Shown piece by piece: positions 43,006 to 52,628 of a DNA stretch of 64,000 nt. Source of the DNA: Arenibacter sp. 6A1 (lineage in GTDB: Bacteria; Bacteroidota; Bacteroidia; Flavobacteriales; Flavobacteriaceae); contig NZ_JAAXCQ010000004.1 of the NCBI RefSeq assembly GCF_012272855.1, positions 1 through 64,000 of the forward strand. The letters run 5' to 3'. Made by a program: the position numbers and the translations under genes. Every line of letters starts with the position of its first letter. Within the stretch, counting starts at the first letter, position 1. The notes under the pieces are model-generated. The model saw only the letters and a list, made by a program, of their open reading frames with translations. It did not search any database and was not told the DNA's origin.

Positions 43006-44199
43006 CTACACCAACTGGCCTAGTAATTCATGGGCCTGCTTCGCTATTTCCAATTCCTCATCGGTCGGGACCACCAAAATTTTCACCTTCGCTGCAGGGG
43101 TGTTTATTTCCCTTATACTTGCTTTTTTAGCGGTATTTCTGGCGGCATCTAAATGAAGTCCCATATAATCCATATCACGACATACCATGGCCCTAAGGGT
43201 AGCGGAATTTTCTCCTATTCCGGCCGTAAAAACCAGGGCATCCAATCCGTTCATAGCAGCCGTATAGGCCCCTATATATTTTTTTATGCGATATGCATTC
43301 ATTTCCAGGGCCAGGATACAGGCCTTATTTCCTTTTTCGGCTTCAGCTTCTATCTCCCTTAAATCGGAATATCCAGTGAGCCCGTACATACCGCTTTTTT
43401 TGACCAAAAGAGCGTTTACTTCTTCTAGGCTGTAGCCCAATGTATTGACCAAATGAAAAATTATGGTCTGATCGATGTCCCCACACCTGGTCCCCATAAT
43501 AAGTCCGTTCGAAGGGGTAAATCCCAAACTGTGATCTATGCTTTTTCCCTCGGATACCGCAGTCATACTACAGCCATTGCCTAAATGCACCGTTATAAGC
43601 TTGGCTTTTTTGTTTTCCAAATACTCGGAGGCCACTTCTGAAACATATTTATGGCTGGTTCCGTGAAAACCATACACTTGTATTCCGTGCTCGGTATAGA
43701 ATTCATTGGGAATGGCGTATTTTTTTGCCTTGACCGGAATGGTCTGGTGAAAGGCGGTGTCAAAAACTGCGACCTGTTTGGCAGCAGTAAATATAGTTTC
43801 TGCCAGGATAATGCCTTCCAAATTGTGCGGATTGTGCAATGGTGCCAAGGAGCAGAGTTGTTTGATCTTATCTTTAACCGCTTTATCTATGAGGGTCGTT
43901 TCAGAGAAAGAATTTCCGCCGTGAACCACCCTATGCCCAACAATAGCGATTTCATCGCTATTTTTTATCACGCCTTTATCTTTGTCCAATAACAGATCCG
44001 CTATTTTTAGCAAACCTAATTTATGATCGGGAATTTCCTGCTTTTCTTTAATTTCTACGGCATCGGATTTATAACTTGTGATCCCATTTTTTTTGCCTAT
44101 CGCATCGATCATTCCCTTACAAAGAACTTTTTTTGCCGGCATTTGGATCAGTTGATATTTAATGGACGAACTACCAGAATTGAGGATTAATATTTTCAT
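43006..44199 (-). CDS. ackA: Acetate kinase
   Basis: A 397-residue enzyme of usual length that makes ATP and acetate from acetyl phosphate. Signatures are LILNSGSSSIKYQLI at the N-terminus, GHRVVHGGNSF, VFDTAFHQTIP (the catalytic Asp in FDTAFH), VHLGNGCSMTAV, MGTRCGDIDQ and TAGIGENSATLR. It lies 50 bp downstream of pta on the same strand. Together they form the acetate branch of mixed-acid fermentation and yield one ATP without respiration. The operator at 46602 upstream of pta links both to the stress regulon. Confidence 0.97.
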   Translation of the reverse strand: MKILILNSGSSSIKYQLIQMPAKKVLCKGMIDAIGKKNGITSYKSDAVEIKEKQEIPDHKLGLLKIADLLLDKDKGVIKNSDEIAIVGHRVVHGGNSFSETTLIDKAVKDKIKQLCSLAPLHNPHNLEGIILAETIFTAAKQVAVFDTAFHQTIPVKAKKYAIPNEFYTEHGIQVYGFHGTSHKYVSEVASEYLENKKAKLITVHLGNGCSMTAVSEGKSIDHSLGFTPSNGLIMGTRCGDIDQTIIFHLVNTLGYSLEEVNALLVKKSGMYGLTGYSDLREIEAEAEKGNKACILALEMNAYRIKKYIGAYTAAMNGLDALVFTAGIGENSATLRAMVCRDMDYMGLHLDAARNTAKKASIREINTPAAKVKILVVPTDEELEIAKQAHELLGQLV

Positions 44200-44249
44200 G
44201 CTTATTTTTTAATGTAAAGAGCCTATCTACAGCCTCTTAATTATTTTTT

Positions 44250-46343
44250 TTAAATGCCCTGTGCTTGGATGGCTGTTATAATGACCGTATTGATCACATC
44301 GTTTACGGTACAGCCTCGGCTTAAGTCGTTGACCGGTTTATTGAGACCTTGTAACATAGGCCCAATAGCCATGGCTCCTGTCTCTCGTTGTACGGCCTTA
44401 TAGGTATTGTTGCCGGTGTTCAAGTCGGGAAAAATAAATACACTGGCTTTTCCCGCCACTTCGGAATTCGGCATTTTACTCTGGCCTATTTTTTCGTCTA
44501 CCGCCGCATCGTATTGAATAGGACCTTCTACTTTTAAATCGGGGCGTAGTTTTTTCACGATTTCCGTTGCCGTACGTACTTTATCGACATCTGCCCCTTG
44601 TCCAGAGGCCCCGGAAGAATACGATAGCATGGCTATTCTGGGTTCTATCCCAAAAGCGAGACTGCTCTCCGCCGAAGAAATGGCAATTTCCGCCAATTGT
44701 TCGGCGGTCGGATTTGGGTTAATGGCACAGTCGCCAAAAATGGTGACACGGTCGTCTAAACACATAAAAAATATAGAGGATACTACCGATACCCCTGGTT
44801 TGGTTTTTACAAACTGTAAGGCTGGTCTGATGGTGTGCTGGGTGGTATTTACTGCCCCAGAGACCATCCCGTCCGCGTGTCCCTTATAAACCATCATGGT
44901 CCCGAAATAAGAAACGTCCTCCATTAAATCGCGGGCCATGGCCAAGTTGACATTTTTATGTTTCCGCAAGCTGTACAACGTCTGCACATAGTCCTCAAAA
45001 TCAGGCGACTTTTTAGGGTCTATGATCGTTATGCCCGACAGATCCAAGGAAAATTCCAATCGAGATAAGGATTCCTCTATTTGTTTTTTATCTCCTAACA
45101 AGCTTAACCTTACCGCATTGGATTCTACCAACTTATAGGCGGCCTTTAAAATTCGATCGTCCGATCCTTCGGGGAGCACAATGTGTTTTTTGTTGGCCTG
45201 TGCCCTTCTCAAAAGGTTGTACTGAAACATTCTTGGGGTAATACCGTTCGCCTGGAAAGTAACGAGCCGCTCTGCCAATACCTCTACCGGCACATATTTT
45301 TCAAAGTCATGGATAGAGGCCGTAATCTTATGGGTATTTTCTGCATAGATCATCGGCTTTATATTGCCTATGCTATTGGTGACCGCAAAAGTCCCTCCCG
45401 GAACCGAAATAACAGGAACTACCTCAGACAGGCCTTCTATCAATTTTATAATGGGCTCCTCGGGCATTAAGCCACCAGTGAGGACAATCCCGGAAATGTT
45501 GGGGTAATTGGCAGATATGTTTGCCTGTAAGGCTCCTAATATTATATCGGCCCTATCTCCCGGTGTTATCACCAAGCTATTTTCTTTTAGGTGAATAATA
45601 TAATTTCGCAATTGCATGGCTCCTACACTAAAAGCACCCGCCTGGTTATTGACAAAAGATTTTCCAAACAAAACCTTCCCATTTAATTCCCTGACAATTT
45701 CCTTGATAGAAGGATTTGCCAAAGCAGGATTCATAGGAATAGCATTGATCAATACCTGGTTAGGTAAATGTCCCTGTAGCTCTCGGATAACCCATGAAAG
45801 GTTTTCTGGTTGCACCTTATTGGCAATAACCGATAGTACCTCAACGCCTTTTTCCTTAAAAGAATCATAGGCCATATGCATGGTACCCACAAAATCATCC
45901 ATGGTCTTCCCTACCCCACTACTGATAATAATGGCCGGAACACCCAAATTCTTGGCAATAAGCACATTGATATCCCATTCTATAATAGATCCTTCCCCAG
46001 AAAAACTGGTTCCCTCTACCAACACAAAATCATAGCGGTCTTCTACCGCTTTGTATTTTGCTATGATGGTACTTATAATTTCCTCATCCCTATTTTTGTT
46101 TTTCATAGCGATGATCTCGGATCTGGTATAGGCGTAGGCTTCTTTAAACTTCAAATCCAGATCAAAATGATGTAGCATGGTATTGATATGGTTGTCCATA
46201 CCACCTGGACTGAAATCGTCTATAATGGGCCTAAAATAACCAACCTTTGCTGTCTTGCCTAGCAACATATGCATAAGGCCCAATGAAACAATAGATTTAC
46301 CCGTATTAGGTCCGGTTGTGGCAATATAAATCGCTTTACTCAT
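44250..46343 (-). CDS. pta: Phosphate acetyltransferase
   Basis: A 697-residue long-form Pta that converts acetyl-CoA and phosphate to acetyl phosphate. The N-terminal P-loop-like region IATTGPNTGKSIVSLGLMHM belongs to the DRTGG/AAA-type regulatory half. The catalytic PTA_PTB half spans about 375-695 (HIVLPEGSDDRILKAA, YGTMMVYKGHADGMVSGA, VEGPIQYDAAVD, NSEVAGKASVFIFPDLNTGN). It heads the pta-ackA pair. The operator at 46602 with a TACCTTCG box predicts a leader of about 220 nt. Confidence 0.97.
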   Translation of the reverse strand: MSKAIYIATTGPNTGKSIVSLGLMHMLLGKTAKVGYFRPIIDDFSPGGMDNHINTMLHHFDLDLKFKEAYAYTRSEIIAMKNKNRDEEIISTIIAKYKAVEDRYDFVLVEGTSFSGEGSIIEWDINVLIAKNLGVPAIIISSGVGKTMDDFVGTMHMAYDSFKEKGVEVLSVIANKVQPENLSWVIRELQGHLPNQVLINAIPMNPALANPSIKEIVRELNGKVLFGKSFVNNQAGAFSVGAMQLRNYIIHLKENSLVITPGDRADIILGALQANISANYPNISGIVLTGGLMPEEPIIKLIEGLSEVVPVISVPGGTFAVTNSIGNIKPMIYAENTHKITASIHDFEKYVPVEVLAERLVTFQANGITPRMFQYNLLRRAQANKKHIVLPEGSDDRILKAAYKLVESNAVRLSLLGDKKQIEESLSRLEFSLDLSGITIIDPKKSPDFEDYVQTLYSLRKHKNVNLAMARDLMEDVSYFGTMMVYKGHADGMVSGAVNTTQHTIRPALQFVKTKPGVSVVSSIFFMCLDDRVTIFGDCAINPNPTAEQLAEIAISSAESSLAFGIEPRIAMLSYSSGASGQGADVDKVRTATEIVKKLRPDLKVEGPIQYDAAVDEKIGQSKMPNSEVAGKASVFIFPDLNTGNNTYKAVQRETGAMAIGPMLQGLNKPVNDLSRGCTVNDVINTVIITAIQAQGI

Positions 46344-46601
46344 AAATTTTTAATTCGTTTAATAGCAGAATTCCAAAAATCAAAAGTGCCTGGCAAAAAA
46401 TTTCACTAAGGGTGGTCGCGGCAATATATTTTTACCACAGTAGGAGTACCCCCAAATAGATTTGTATAAACAGTTATAATTCCCCCGATTGGCTACCTTT
46501 TAAAAACAACATCGATTCCTTTTTTATCCTTGCTGTTTTTTAATCCACTATTATGTTTTTAATAATGCTGCGAAGGTAGAGGGGGCATAGAGGGTATAAA
46601 A

Positions 46602-46613
46602 TGACAAAAGTCA
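46602..46613 (-). promoter_or_regulatory. Crp/Fnr-type operator TGACAAAAGTCA
   Basis: Exact consensus, 13 bp beyond the stop of pfkB paralog 2 and 258 bp before the pta ATG. The -7 box TACCTTCG is at 46578-46571 after exactly 23 nt. The intervening 46344-46570 would be leader RNA. Confidence 0.65.
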
Positions 46614-46625
46614 GGTTTGACTTTT

Positions 46626-47582
46626 TTAGAAGTTTTTATTCGTTTCTTTTTCTCGGAGCTGTATCCACTCATAAATACCTTCAACATCTTCTTTTTTACA
46701 CAGTTTTGTCCCCGGCCGCATGGTGGTGGCTGTTCCACAGGCCACGCCATATTGCGCCATTTCCAAAGGGGTAGCCCCCTGAAGTGAACTACATACCATC
46801 CCGGCAACCATACTATCCCCGGCCCCAATAATACTTTGCTGGGAAACCACTACCCCCGGAATGTACGCTGTGTTTTGGGCACTCACCAAAAGGGCTCCTT
46901 TGGCCCCCAGGGAAACCACCATAAACTCACAGGAATGTCGGTTTATAAAGTTCTTGGCCAAAGGTTCAAGTTCAGAATAGGAAATATAAGATACCCCGCA
47001 GAGCTCACTGAGTTCGGCCAGATTGGGTTTCAACAGGTATATTCTCCCTTTAATGGCTTCCAACAAGGCCTTTCCTTTGGTATCTAGGACCAGTTTAGCT
47101 CCTTTTGCTTCGGCAATATTGGCTAGTTGTAGATAAAAATCGTCGGGAATCCCTGTGGTTAATTTTCCACTAGCTACTAAGTAATCGCCCGGGTTTAAAA
47201 TACCCTCCACCGCTGTTAAACACGCCTTCCATTCGGCTTCCTTCACAAAAGGTCCGGGCATACTAAATCTGTAGTCCAATTGGGTCACGGTATCTTTTAC
47301 GGCAAAATTTTCACGGGTATGACTTGCAATGTGTACCGTTTTTATTGGAATGCCAGCGCTACCCAATAAGTTTGCTAAATGGGCCCCTGTTCTGCCGCCT
47401 TCTAAAAATAAGGCCACCGAACTACCCCCTAAATTGTGAATGGCCCTGGATACATTAATTCCACCTCCTCCTGCATGATAAAAAGCTTGTGTGGCTGCTA
47501 AGTTCGTATCGGGTCTTAGACCGACAACAGTAGTGTTTTTATCTACCAAAGGGTTTACCGTCAGTGTTATTATTTTTTGCAT
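46626..47582 (-). CDS. 1-phosphofructokinase-family hexose kinase (PfkB type), paralog 2
   Basis: A 318-residue PfkB-family kinase. I start at MQKIITLTVNPLVDKNTTVV, because it aligns with paralog 1; a frame 90 bp longer covers the intergenic region. Motifs are YHAGGGGINVSRAIHNLGGS and IIGAGDSMVAGMVC with the catalytic Asp. Sequence similarity to 32585-33544 runs over the full length, so these are recent paralogs. It is in line with the phosphoribosyltransferase and hydrolase genes upstream and pta-ackA downstream. Confidence 0.9.
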   Translation of the reverse strand: MQKIITLTVNPLVDKNTTVVGLRPDTNLAATQAFYHAGGGGINVSRAIHNLGGSSVALFLEGGRTGAHLANLLGSAGIPIKTVHIASHTRENFAVKDTVTQLDYRFSMPGPFVKEAEWKACLTAVEGILNPGDYLVASGKLTTGIPDDFYLQLANIAEAKGAKLVLDTKGKALLEAIKGRIYLLKPNLAELSELCGVSYISYSELEPLAKNFINRHSCEFMVVSLGAKGALLVSAQNTAYIPGVVVSQQSIIGAGDSMVAGMVCSSLQGATPLEMAQYGVACGTATTMRPGTKLCKKEDVEGIYEWIQLREKETNKNF

Positions 47583-47697
47583 CTCTTTGGTACCATCAAA
47601 AACCATATTGGATTTGTTTTTAAATCGGATAAGGTTCCTCTTAAAATAATTAGCTGCTTCTATTAATACCAATTATGTCCCAATTAAAACAAGGAGC

Positions 47698-48318
47698 CTA
47701 ATTGCTTTCTTCTAAAATACGGATGGCCTCGGCATCGCTTAGCTGATGGAAATTTTCATAAAACTGCCCCACAGCCTTAAAGATGACCGGTGTTTCCAAG
47801 CAAATCACTTCCTCCAATTCTGGCAGCCCTTTTAATTTTCGAATTGCCGAGGAAGGTGCAACGGGAATGGCTACTATAATCTTTTTTGGCTTTTGATGAC
47901 TTACCAAGGCTACGGTAACCAACATGGTATTTCCTGTAGCAATACCGTCATCTACGATCACCACCGTTTTACCTGCCAATGATTGTGGCCTTATATTTTT
48001 ATAATATTGAAGATATCGCGCCTTCATTTTTTGCCGTAATCGGGCCGTTTCCTCTTTTATGTATTCTTCGGATACTCCTCCAACATCGCCAAGAACACTA
48101 TAATCCATGCTCACGGCTCCTATGGCATATTCCCTATTGCTAGGATGTCCTATTTTCTTGGAGAAGACAATGTTCAGTGGGGCGTCCAAGGATTTTGCGA
48201 TAATGGCCCCCAGAGGAAGTCCGCCTCTAGGCACTGCCAAAACCAAGACATCTTCATTTTTCAGCGGTAGTAGTTTTTCTGCCAACTGAATTCCTGCATC
48301 TATTCTGTCCTTAAACAT
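47698..48318 (-). CDS. Phosphoribosyltransferase-domain protein
   Basis: A 206-residue type I phosphoribosyltransferase fold with the PRPP loop in VVIVDDGIATGNTMLVT and a flexible-loop region AIGAVSMDYS. The nucleobase hood is atypical, so the substrate is unknown. It follows the alpha/beta hydrolase gene by 12 bp. In Mycobacterium the DosR-controlled Rv0571c is a single protein joining this type of PRT to this type of hydrolase, so the pair here looks like the unfused version. Expression is probably from the operator at 49023. Confidence 0.88.
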   Translation of the reverse strand: MFKDRIDAGIQLAEKLLPLKNEDVLVLAVPRGGLPLGAIIAKSLDAPLNIVFSKKIGHPSNREYAIGAVSMDYSVLGDVGGVSEEYIKEETARLRQKMKARYLQYYKNIRPQSLAGKTVVIVDDGIATGNTMLVTVALVSHQKPKKIIVAIPVAPSSAIRKLKGLPELEEVICLETPVIFKAVGQFYENFHQLSDAEAIRILEESN

Positions 48319-48330
48319 AAGGTCTATTTT

Positions 48331-48969
48331 TTAGGTGAGATACTCTTTAAACCAAGCCGTTGAAAGGGTTGCTACTTCTTCTAATTTTCCTGGCTCCTCG
48401 AAAAGATGGGAGGCTTCGGGAACTATTACCAATTGATGATCTCCTCTTAGTTCCGAGAATGCCTGTTGATTAAGGGTTATGACCTCACGGTCCCAGCCCC
48501 CTACAATAAAAAGCGTAGGTGACTCTACGCGCGATAATACTGCCATGGCCAAATCTGGCCGCCCGCCCCTGGATACCACCGCTTGGATGTCGCTCCCTAA
48601 AAAAGCACTGGCCCTTAATGCCGATGCTGCACCAGTACTCGCACCAAAATACCCCATTGCCATGGTTTTGGTATGCTCTTGGTTTTTAACCCAATGCGTA
48701 GCCGCTATCAATCTTTTGGCCAATAAATTTATATTGAACCTATTTTCATAGACCAGATCCTCTTCTGCCGTAAGCAGGTCCAGTAAAAGTGTGGCCAAGC
48801 CGTGGTCCTGTAAAACCTTCGCAACATAATTGTTGCGCGGACTTAGCCTACTACTACCACTGCCATGAGAAAATATAACGATACCAACGGCCCCCTCCGG
48901 AATCGTTAAATTCCCAAGTAGACTAAGGTCTTGCATTTTAATGGATATGGCGGCTTGGGAACTAGGCAT
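48331..48969 (-). CDS. Alpha/beta hydrolase, dienelactone-hydrolase type
   Basis: A 212-residue cytoplasmic hydrolase. The oxyanion region is VIFSHGSGSSRLS, the nucleophile elbow GYFGASTGAA (G-x-S-x-G with Ser as nucleophile), the acid is probably Asp in GGWDREVI, and the catalytic His is in EASHLFEEP. The substrate is unknown. It is the first gene of a minus-strand cluster hydrolase-PRT-pfkB and sits 53 bp from the operator at 49023. Confidence 0.9.
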   Translation of the reverse strand: MPSSQAAISIKMQDLSLLGNLTIPEGAVGIVIFSHGSGSSRLSPRNNYVAKVLQDHGLATLLLDLLTAEEDLVYENRFNINLLAKRLIAATHWVKNQEHTKTMAMGYFGASTGAASALRASAFLGSDIQAVVSRGGRPDLAMAVLSRVESPTLFIVGGWDREVITLNQQAFSELRGDHQLVIVPEASHLFEEPGKLEEVATLSTAWFKEYLT

Positions 48970-49022
48970 ACTAGTATTTTTTATTCGCCCATAAAGTAAT
49001 CCAGAACCTAGTACTTATACTA

Positions 49023-49034
49023 TGATTTTCATCA
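49023..49034. promoter_or_regulatory. Crp/Fnr-type operator TGATTTTCATCA
   Basis: Exact consensus, 53 bp before the hydrolase ATG. The -7 box is poor (TACTTTAT at 48998-48991, spacing 24). On the plus side no box fits for the exporter operon. Confidence 0.65.
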
Positions 49035-49135
49035 TAACGGCCATCTTTTTTTAACAATCGGCCCTAAGGATGACTTATCTCATGTTTCTGAGCTACTTTT
49101 TCTCTTTATTTTTACCTATTGCCAAACTATTGATT

Positions 49136-50218
49136 ATGAGCCGTCTATTCAGTGTTCTTTTAATTTTCAACTTGCTATCATGTGGCGACCAACAAGAGCG
49201 GATTCACCCCACAAAGGGGATGCTTACGGAATCCGTTTACGCCTCGGTCACCATACAACCCGACAGCCTATACCAAGCCTATGCTTCTGTGGTGGGAATT
49301 GTAGAGCGCAACCTGGTTGAAGAGGGCCATAAGGTAGCAAAAGGCGACCCTATTCTTCAAATAACCAATTCGGCCCTGCTTTTAAGTACTGAAAATGCAC
49401 GGCTGGCACTTGAATTAAGTAGGGAGAATTATAAAGGCCCTTCCCCTATTTTAAAAGACCTGGAGGAAGAGATGGCGGCGGCGGCATCGACCTTAAAAAA
49501 TGACTCCATCAACTATGAGCGACAAAAAAAACTCTGGAATCAAAGAATAGGATCTAAAATAGAATTCGATAGCAGAAAACTTGCCTATGAACTGTCACAA
49601 AACAAATTAAACCTATTAAAAAGCAATTATGGTCGTACCAAAAAAGAATTGGAAAACAAGGTTTTACAAGCTAACAACACCTATAAAAGTGCCCAAATAA
49701 GCTCCCAGGATTTTACAATAAGAAGCAAAATAAATGGCAAGATCTACGCATTATACAAAAATCAGGGCGAGATTGTAAATACGATGGAGCCCTTGGCGGC
49801 CATAGGCAGTGATTCTGTTTTTATCATAGATATGCTGGTAGACGAGGTCGATATCGTAAAACTGGCATTGGGACAAAAAGCATTTATAAGCTTGGATGCC
49901 TATGCAAACCAAGTTTTTACCGCAAAAGTCAGCAAAATATACCCTAGAAAAGACGAAAGGTCGCAAACCTTTAAGGTCGAAGCCATTTTTAACCAGATGC
50001 CCAACATTCTATACCCTGGTTTGGCCGGGGAAGGGAATATCATTATTGCCCAAAAAGATAACGCTCTTACCATCCCCAAAGAATACCTGTTGCCGGGAAA
50101 CAAGGTGCAAACCGATGATGGCATTCTAGACGTGGCGGTAGGACTTCAAAACTTGGAAAGGGTCGAAATTTTAAAGGGCATAAACGAACATACTAGCCTG
50201 ATAAAACCAAAGGAATGA
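49136..50218 (+). CDS. HlyD/MacA-like periplasmic adaptor lipoprotein
   Basis: A 360-residue adaptor. I start at MSRLFSVLLIFNLLSCGDQQ, a lipoprotein signal with lipobox LLSC; the upstream ATG at 49070 would precede a second hydrophobic stretch and is less likely. The order is a biotinyl-lipoyl half (VGIVERNLVEEGHKVAKGDP), a long coiled-coil hairpin (about 95-190), the second lipoyl half (KINGKIYALYKNQGEIVNTM) and beta-barrel parts. It links an inner-membrane ABC pump to an outer-membrane channel. Its stop overlaps the permease start by 4 bp. Confidence 0.88.
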   Translation: MSRLFSVLLIFNLLSCGDQQERIHPTKGMLTESVYASVTIQPDSLYQAYASVVGIVERNLVEEGHKVAKGDPILQITNSALLLSTENARLALELSRENYKGPSPILKDLEEEMAAAASTLKNDSINYERQKKLWNQRIGSKIEFDSRKLAYELSQNKLNLLKSNYGRTKKELENKVLQANNTYKSAQISSQDFTIRSKINGKIYALYKNQGEIVNTMEPLAAIGSDSVFIIDMLVDEVDIVKLALGQKAFISLDAYANQVFTAKVSKIYPRKDERSQTFKVEAIFNQMPNILYPGLAGEGNIIIAQKDNALTIPKEYLLPGNKVQTDDGILDVAVGLQNLERVEILKGINEHTSLIKPKE

Positions 50219-51477
50219 TTAACTGGAAGGTCATATTAAATATAGCTAAGACCCATCTTATCACCAAGATGAAATCTACCGTAACCGCAGCCTTGGGGGT
50301 CACTTTTGGTATAGGGGCCTATATTACCTTGGTGAGTTTTATGACCGGACTGAACCAGATGCTCGACAGTTTGATCCTTAACCAGACCCCCCATATACAT
50401 ATGTACAATGAAATAGCGCCCTCTAAACAGCAGCCAGTATCGTTGTACGCAGAATACAGGAATGCCGTTCATATGGTTCACCACATAAAACCTAAAAAAA
50501 GTCAAAAGAAAATTCATAATGCCCTGCCCATTTTAAATTATTTAAAGGCCGATAAAAATGTAAAAGGCGCTACTCCCCAACTCCGGGAACAGCTATTTTA
50601 TCTTTCTGGTTCTATAGAATTGGGAGGGAATTTGGTGGGGGTAGATATCATGGAAGAGGTACGCCTCTCCAATTTTAGGGACTATATTGTCGATGGAAGC
50701 CCCGAGGCCCTAAAAAACAACGAGAATGGCATTTTGTTAGGTGCAGGCCTGGCAAAAAAAATGTCCCTGACTACCGGAGATAGGGTACAGATCAGCACCA
50801 TAAGAGGCGATGTCTTTCCCTTAAAAATAGTGGGGATTTATCAAAGCGGTATTGCCGATATAGACAATATTCAAAGCTATGCCAATCTGTCTACCGTGCA
50901 GCGCATTACCGGGGAAGCCGAAAATTATATTACCGATATAAACATTAAACTCCATCATATAGAAATGGCTCCTGAAATAGCCCATAGGTTGGAAAAACAA
51001 TTTCAAATACAAGCGGTAGATATCAATGAGGCCAATGCACAGTTCGAGACCGGATCCAATATCAGGAACCTTATCACCTATGCTGTATCCATTACCCTGT
51101 TAATAGTAGCTGGTTTTGGAATCTACAATATTCTGAACATGCTTATCTATGAAAAAATGAAGGATATTGCCATCTTAAAAGCCACCGGCTTTTCCGGACT
51201 GGATGTACAGCTCATTTTTATGAGTCAGGCCATGATCATAGGTGTCCTCGGCGGTGGTTTGGGGCTCTTACTCGGGTTTATCCTTTCGCGCCTTATCGAT
51301 ACGGTTCCTTTTAAGACCGAGGCCTTGCCTACCATTACTACCTATCCCATAAATTACAATCCATGGTATTACCTTATCGGAATAGCCTTTGCCCTGATCG
51401 CTACCTTTATCGCGGGCTATCTGCCCTCAGCCAAAGCAAAACGAATAGACCCAGTACGTATTATCCGAGGAACCTAA
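50215..51477 (+). CDS. MacB/LolC-type ABC transporter permease
   Basis: A 420-residue inner-membrane protein with the MacB_PCD/FtsX layout: one N-terminal helix (about 22-45), a large periplasmic domain (about 50-285), and three C-terminal helices (about 285-310, 338-362, 385-410). The stalk motif EKMKDIAILKATGFSGLDVQ is typical. Together with the adaptor and the ATPase it forms a tripartite exporter of MacAB type; the substrate is unknown. It overlaps the adaptor by 4 bp, and the ATPase starts 9 bp after it. Confidence 0.9.
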   Translation: MINWKVILNIAKTHLITKMKSTVTAALGVTFGIGAYITLVSFMTGLNQMLDSLILNQTPHIHMYNEIAPSKQQPVSLYAEYRNAVHMVHHIKPKKSQKKIHNALPILNYLKADKNVKGATPQLREQLFYLSGSIELGGNLVGVDIMEEVRLSNFRDYIVDGSPEALKNNENGILLGAGLAKKMSLTTGDRVQISTIRGDVFPLKIVGIYQSGIADIDNIQSYANLSTVQRITGEAENYITDINIKLHHIEMAPEIAHRLEKQFQIQAVDINEANAQFETGSNIRNLITYAVSITLLIVAGFGIYNILNMLIYEKMKDIAILKATGFSGLDVQLIFMSQAMIIGVLGGGLGLLLGFILSRLIDTVPFKTEALPTITTYPINYNPWYYLIGIAFALIATFIAGYLPSAKAKRIDPVRIIRGT

Positions 51478-51486
51478 AACCAACCT

Positions 51487-52173
51487 ATGAGCCTAGTCTT
51501 AGCCACAAAAAACATTGACAAATATTTTAAAAAACCGGTGCTTTTCCATGTACTTAAGGATATTTCCTTTCAAATAAAGAAGGGAGAATTTGCCTCCATT
51601 ATGGGGAAATCGGGTTCGGGAAAATCGACCTTGCTATACATTCTGTCTACCATGGATACCGATTATACGGGTGAACTGTTCCTTAACAATGAGCTGGTTA
51701 CCGGAAAACGAGCGAGCGCACTATCCAGAATTCGGAATAAAAACATAGGTTTTGTCTTTCAGTTTCACTATCTATTATCCGAATTTAGTGTATTGGAAAA
51801 TGTAATGTTGCCTGCAAAAAAATTAGCGGAGAAATCCACCGCCGAAATAGAACACGATGCCATGGAAAAACTAAAAATGCTCCATATAGGGCATTTGGCC
51901 AAACAAAGGGCATCTAGGATATCGGGAGGAGAAAAACAACGGGTAGCCATCGCTAGGGCACTGATTAACAACCCCTCTATTCTAATGGGCGATGAGCCTA
52001 CTGGGAATTTGGACAGCTATAACTCCGAAAATGTATTCCAGATTTTTAAGCAATTAAAGGAAAAACAAGGACTGTCTTTATTAGTCGTTACCCACGACTT
52101 GGATTTTGCCAAACGAACCGATAGGATCATAGAAATGGAAGACGGCCAAATAATCCCCTCAACGAACGGTTAG
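51487..52173 (+). CDS. ABC transporter ATP-binding protein (MacB/LolD type)
   Basis: A 228-residue ATPase: Walker A IMGKSGSGKSTLLYILSTMD, Q-loop FVFQFHYLLSEFSVLENVML, signature RISGGEKQRVAIARAL, Walker B ILMGDEPTGNLDS and H-loop VVTHDLDFA. The FHYLL Q-loop is the LolD/MacB subfamily mark. It energises the preceding permease. Confidence 0.95.
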   Translation: MSLVLATKNIDKYFKKPVLFHVLKDISFQIKKGEFASIMGKSGSGKSTLLYILSTMDTDYTGELFLNNELVTGKRASALSRIRNKNIGFVFQFHYLLSEFSVLENVMLPAKKLAEKSTAEIEHDAMEKLKMLHIGHLAKQRASRISGGEKQRVAIARALINNPSILMGDEPTGNLDSYNSENVFQIFKQLKEKQGLSLLVVTHDLDFAKRTDRIIEMEDGQIIPSTNG

Positions 52174-52205
52174 ACGAAACTTCAAAAACAATCTTCCCTG
52201 ACACC

Positions 52206-52628
52206 TTATGCCGTGCTAAAGATTTCATTATTATTTTTAAAACTTTTAAACTCTACCATATACCCATTGGGATCCTGGATAAAAAAAGAAAGGTGCTCGC
52301 CTACCTTATCTTCCAAAAATGTAACTTCGGTAGTAATATCCAAGTCCAATGGCGATAATCGGGCATATAATTTACACCATAAATCCGTATCGACTATGAT
52401 GCCAAAATGAAAGGAAGGCAGTATTTCGGTCCCCAAGCGATAACTTTTATATTCGAAATTAAAATCGCCGGCCTTGGTAAATGTTATTTGATTTTGGTAC
52501 AGATCAATATCTATCCATTGATCCGTACTCCTTCCCAAAGAAGCTCCTAAAATTTCCAAATAAAATTTTTTAGTCTTCTGTAAATCCTTACTAGGAAGAG
52601 AAAGATGGAAAGGAAAATTTTTCATCAT
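52206..52628 (-). CDS. VOC-family protein
   Basis: A 140-residue glyoxalase/dioxygenase-fold protein. I start at MMKNFPFHLSLPSKDLQKTK, since the fold begins there, and the extra 31 residues of the longer frame look non-coding. Metal-ligand candidates are the His of FHLSLP, the His of SFHFGIIV and the Glu of GYMVEFKSF, which matches a ring-cleavage-like VOC pattern. The substrate is unknown. It is convergent with the ABC exporter operon. Confidence 0.82.
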   Translation of the reverse strand: MMKNFPFHLSLPSKDLQKTKKFYLEILGASLGRSTDQWIDIDLYQNQITFTKAGDFNFEYKSYRLGTEILPSFHFGIIVDTDLWCKLYARLSPLDLDITTEVTFLEDKVGEHLSFFIQDPNGYMVEFKSFKNNNEIFSTA

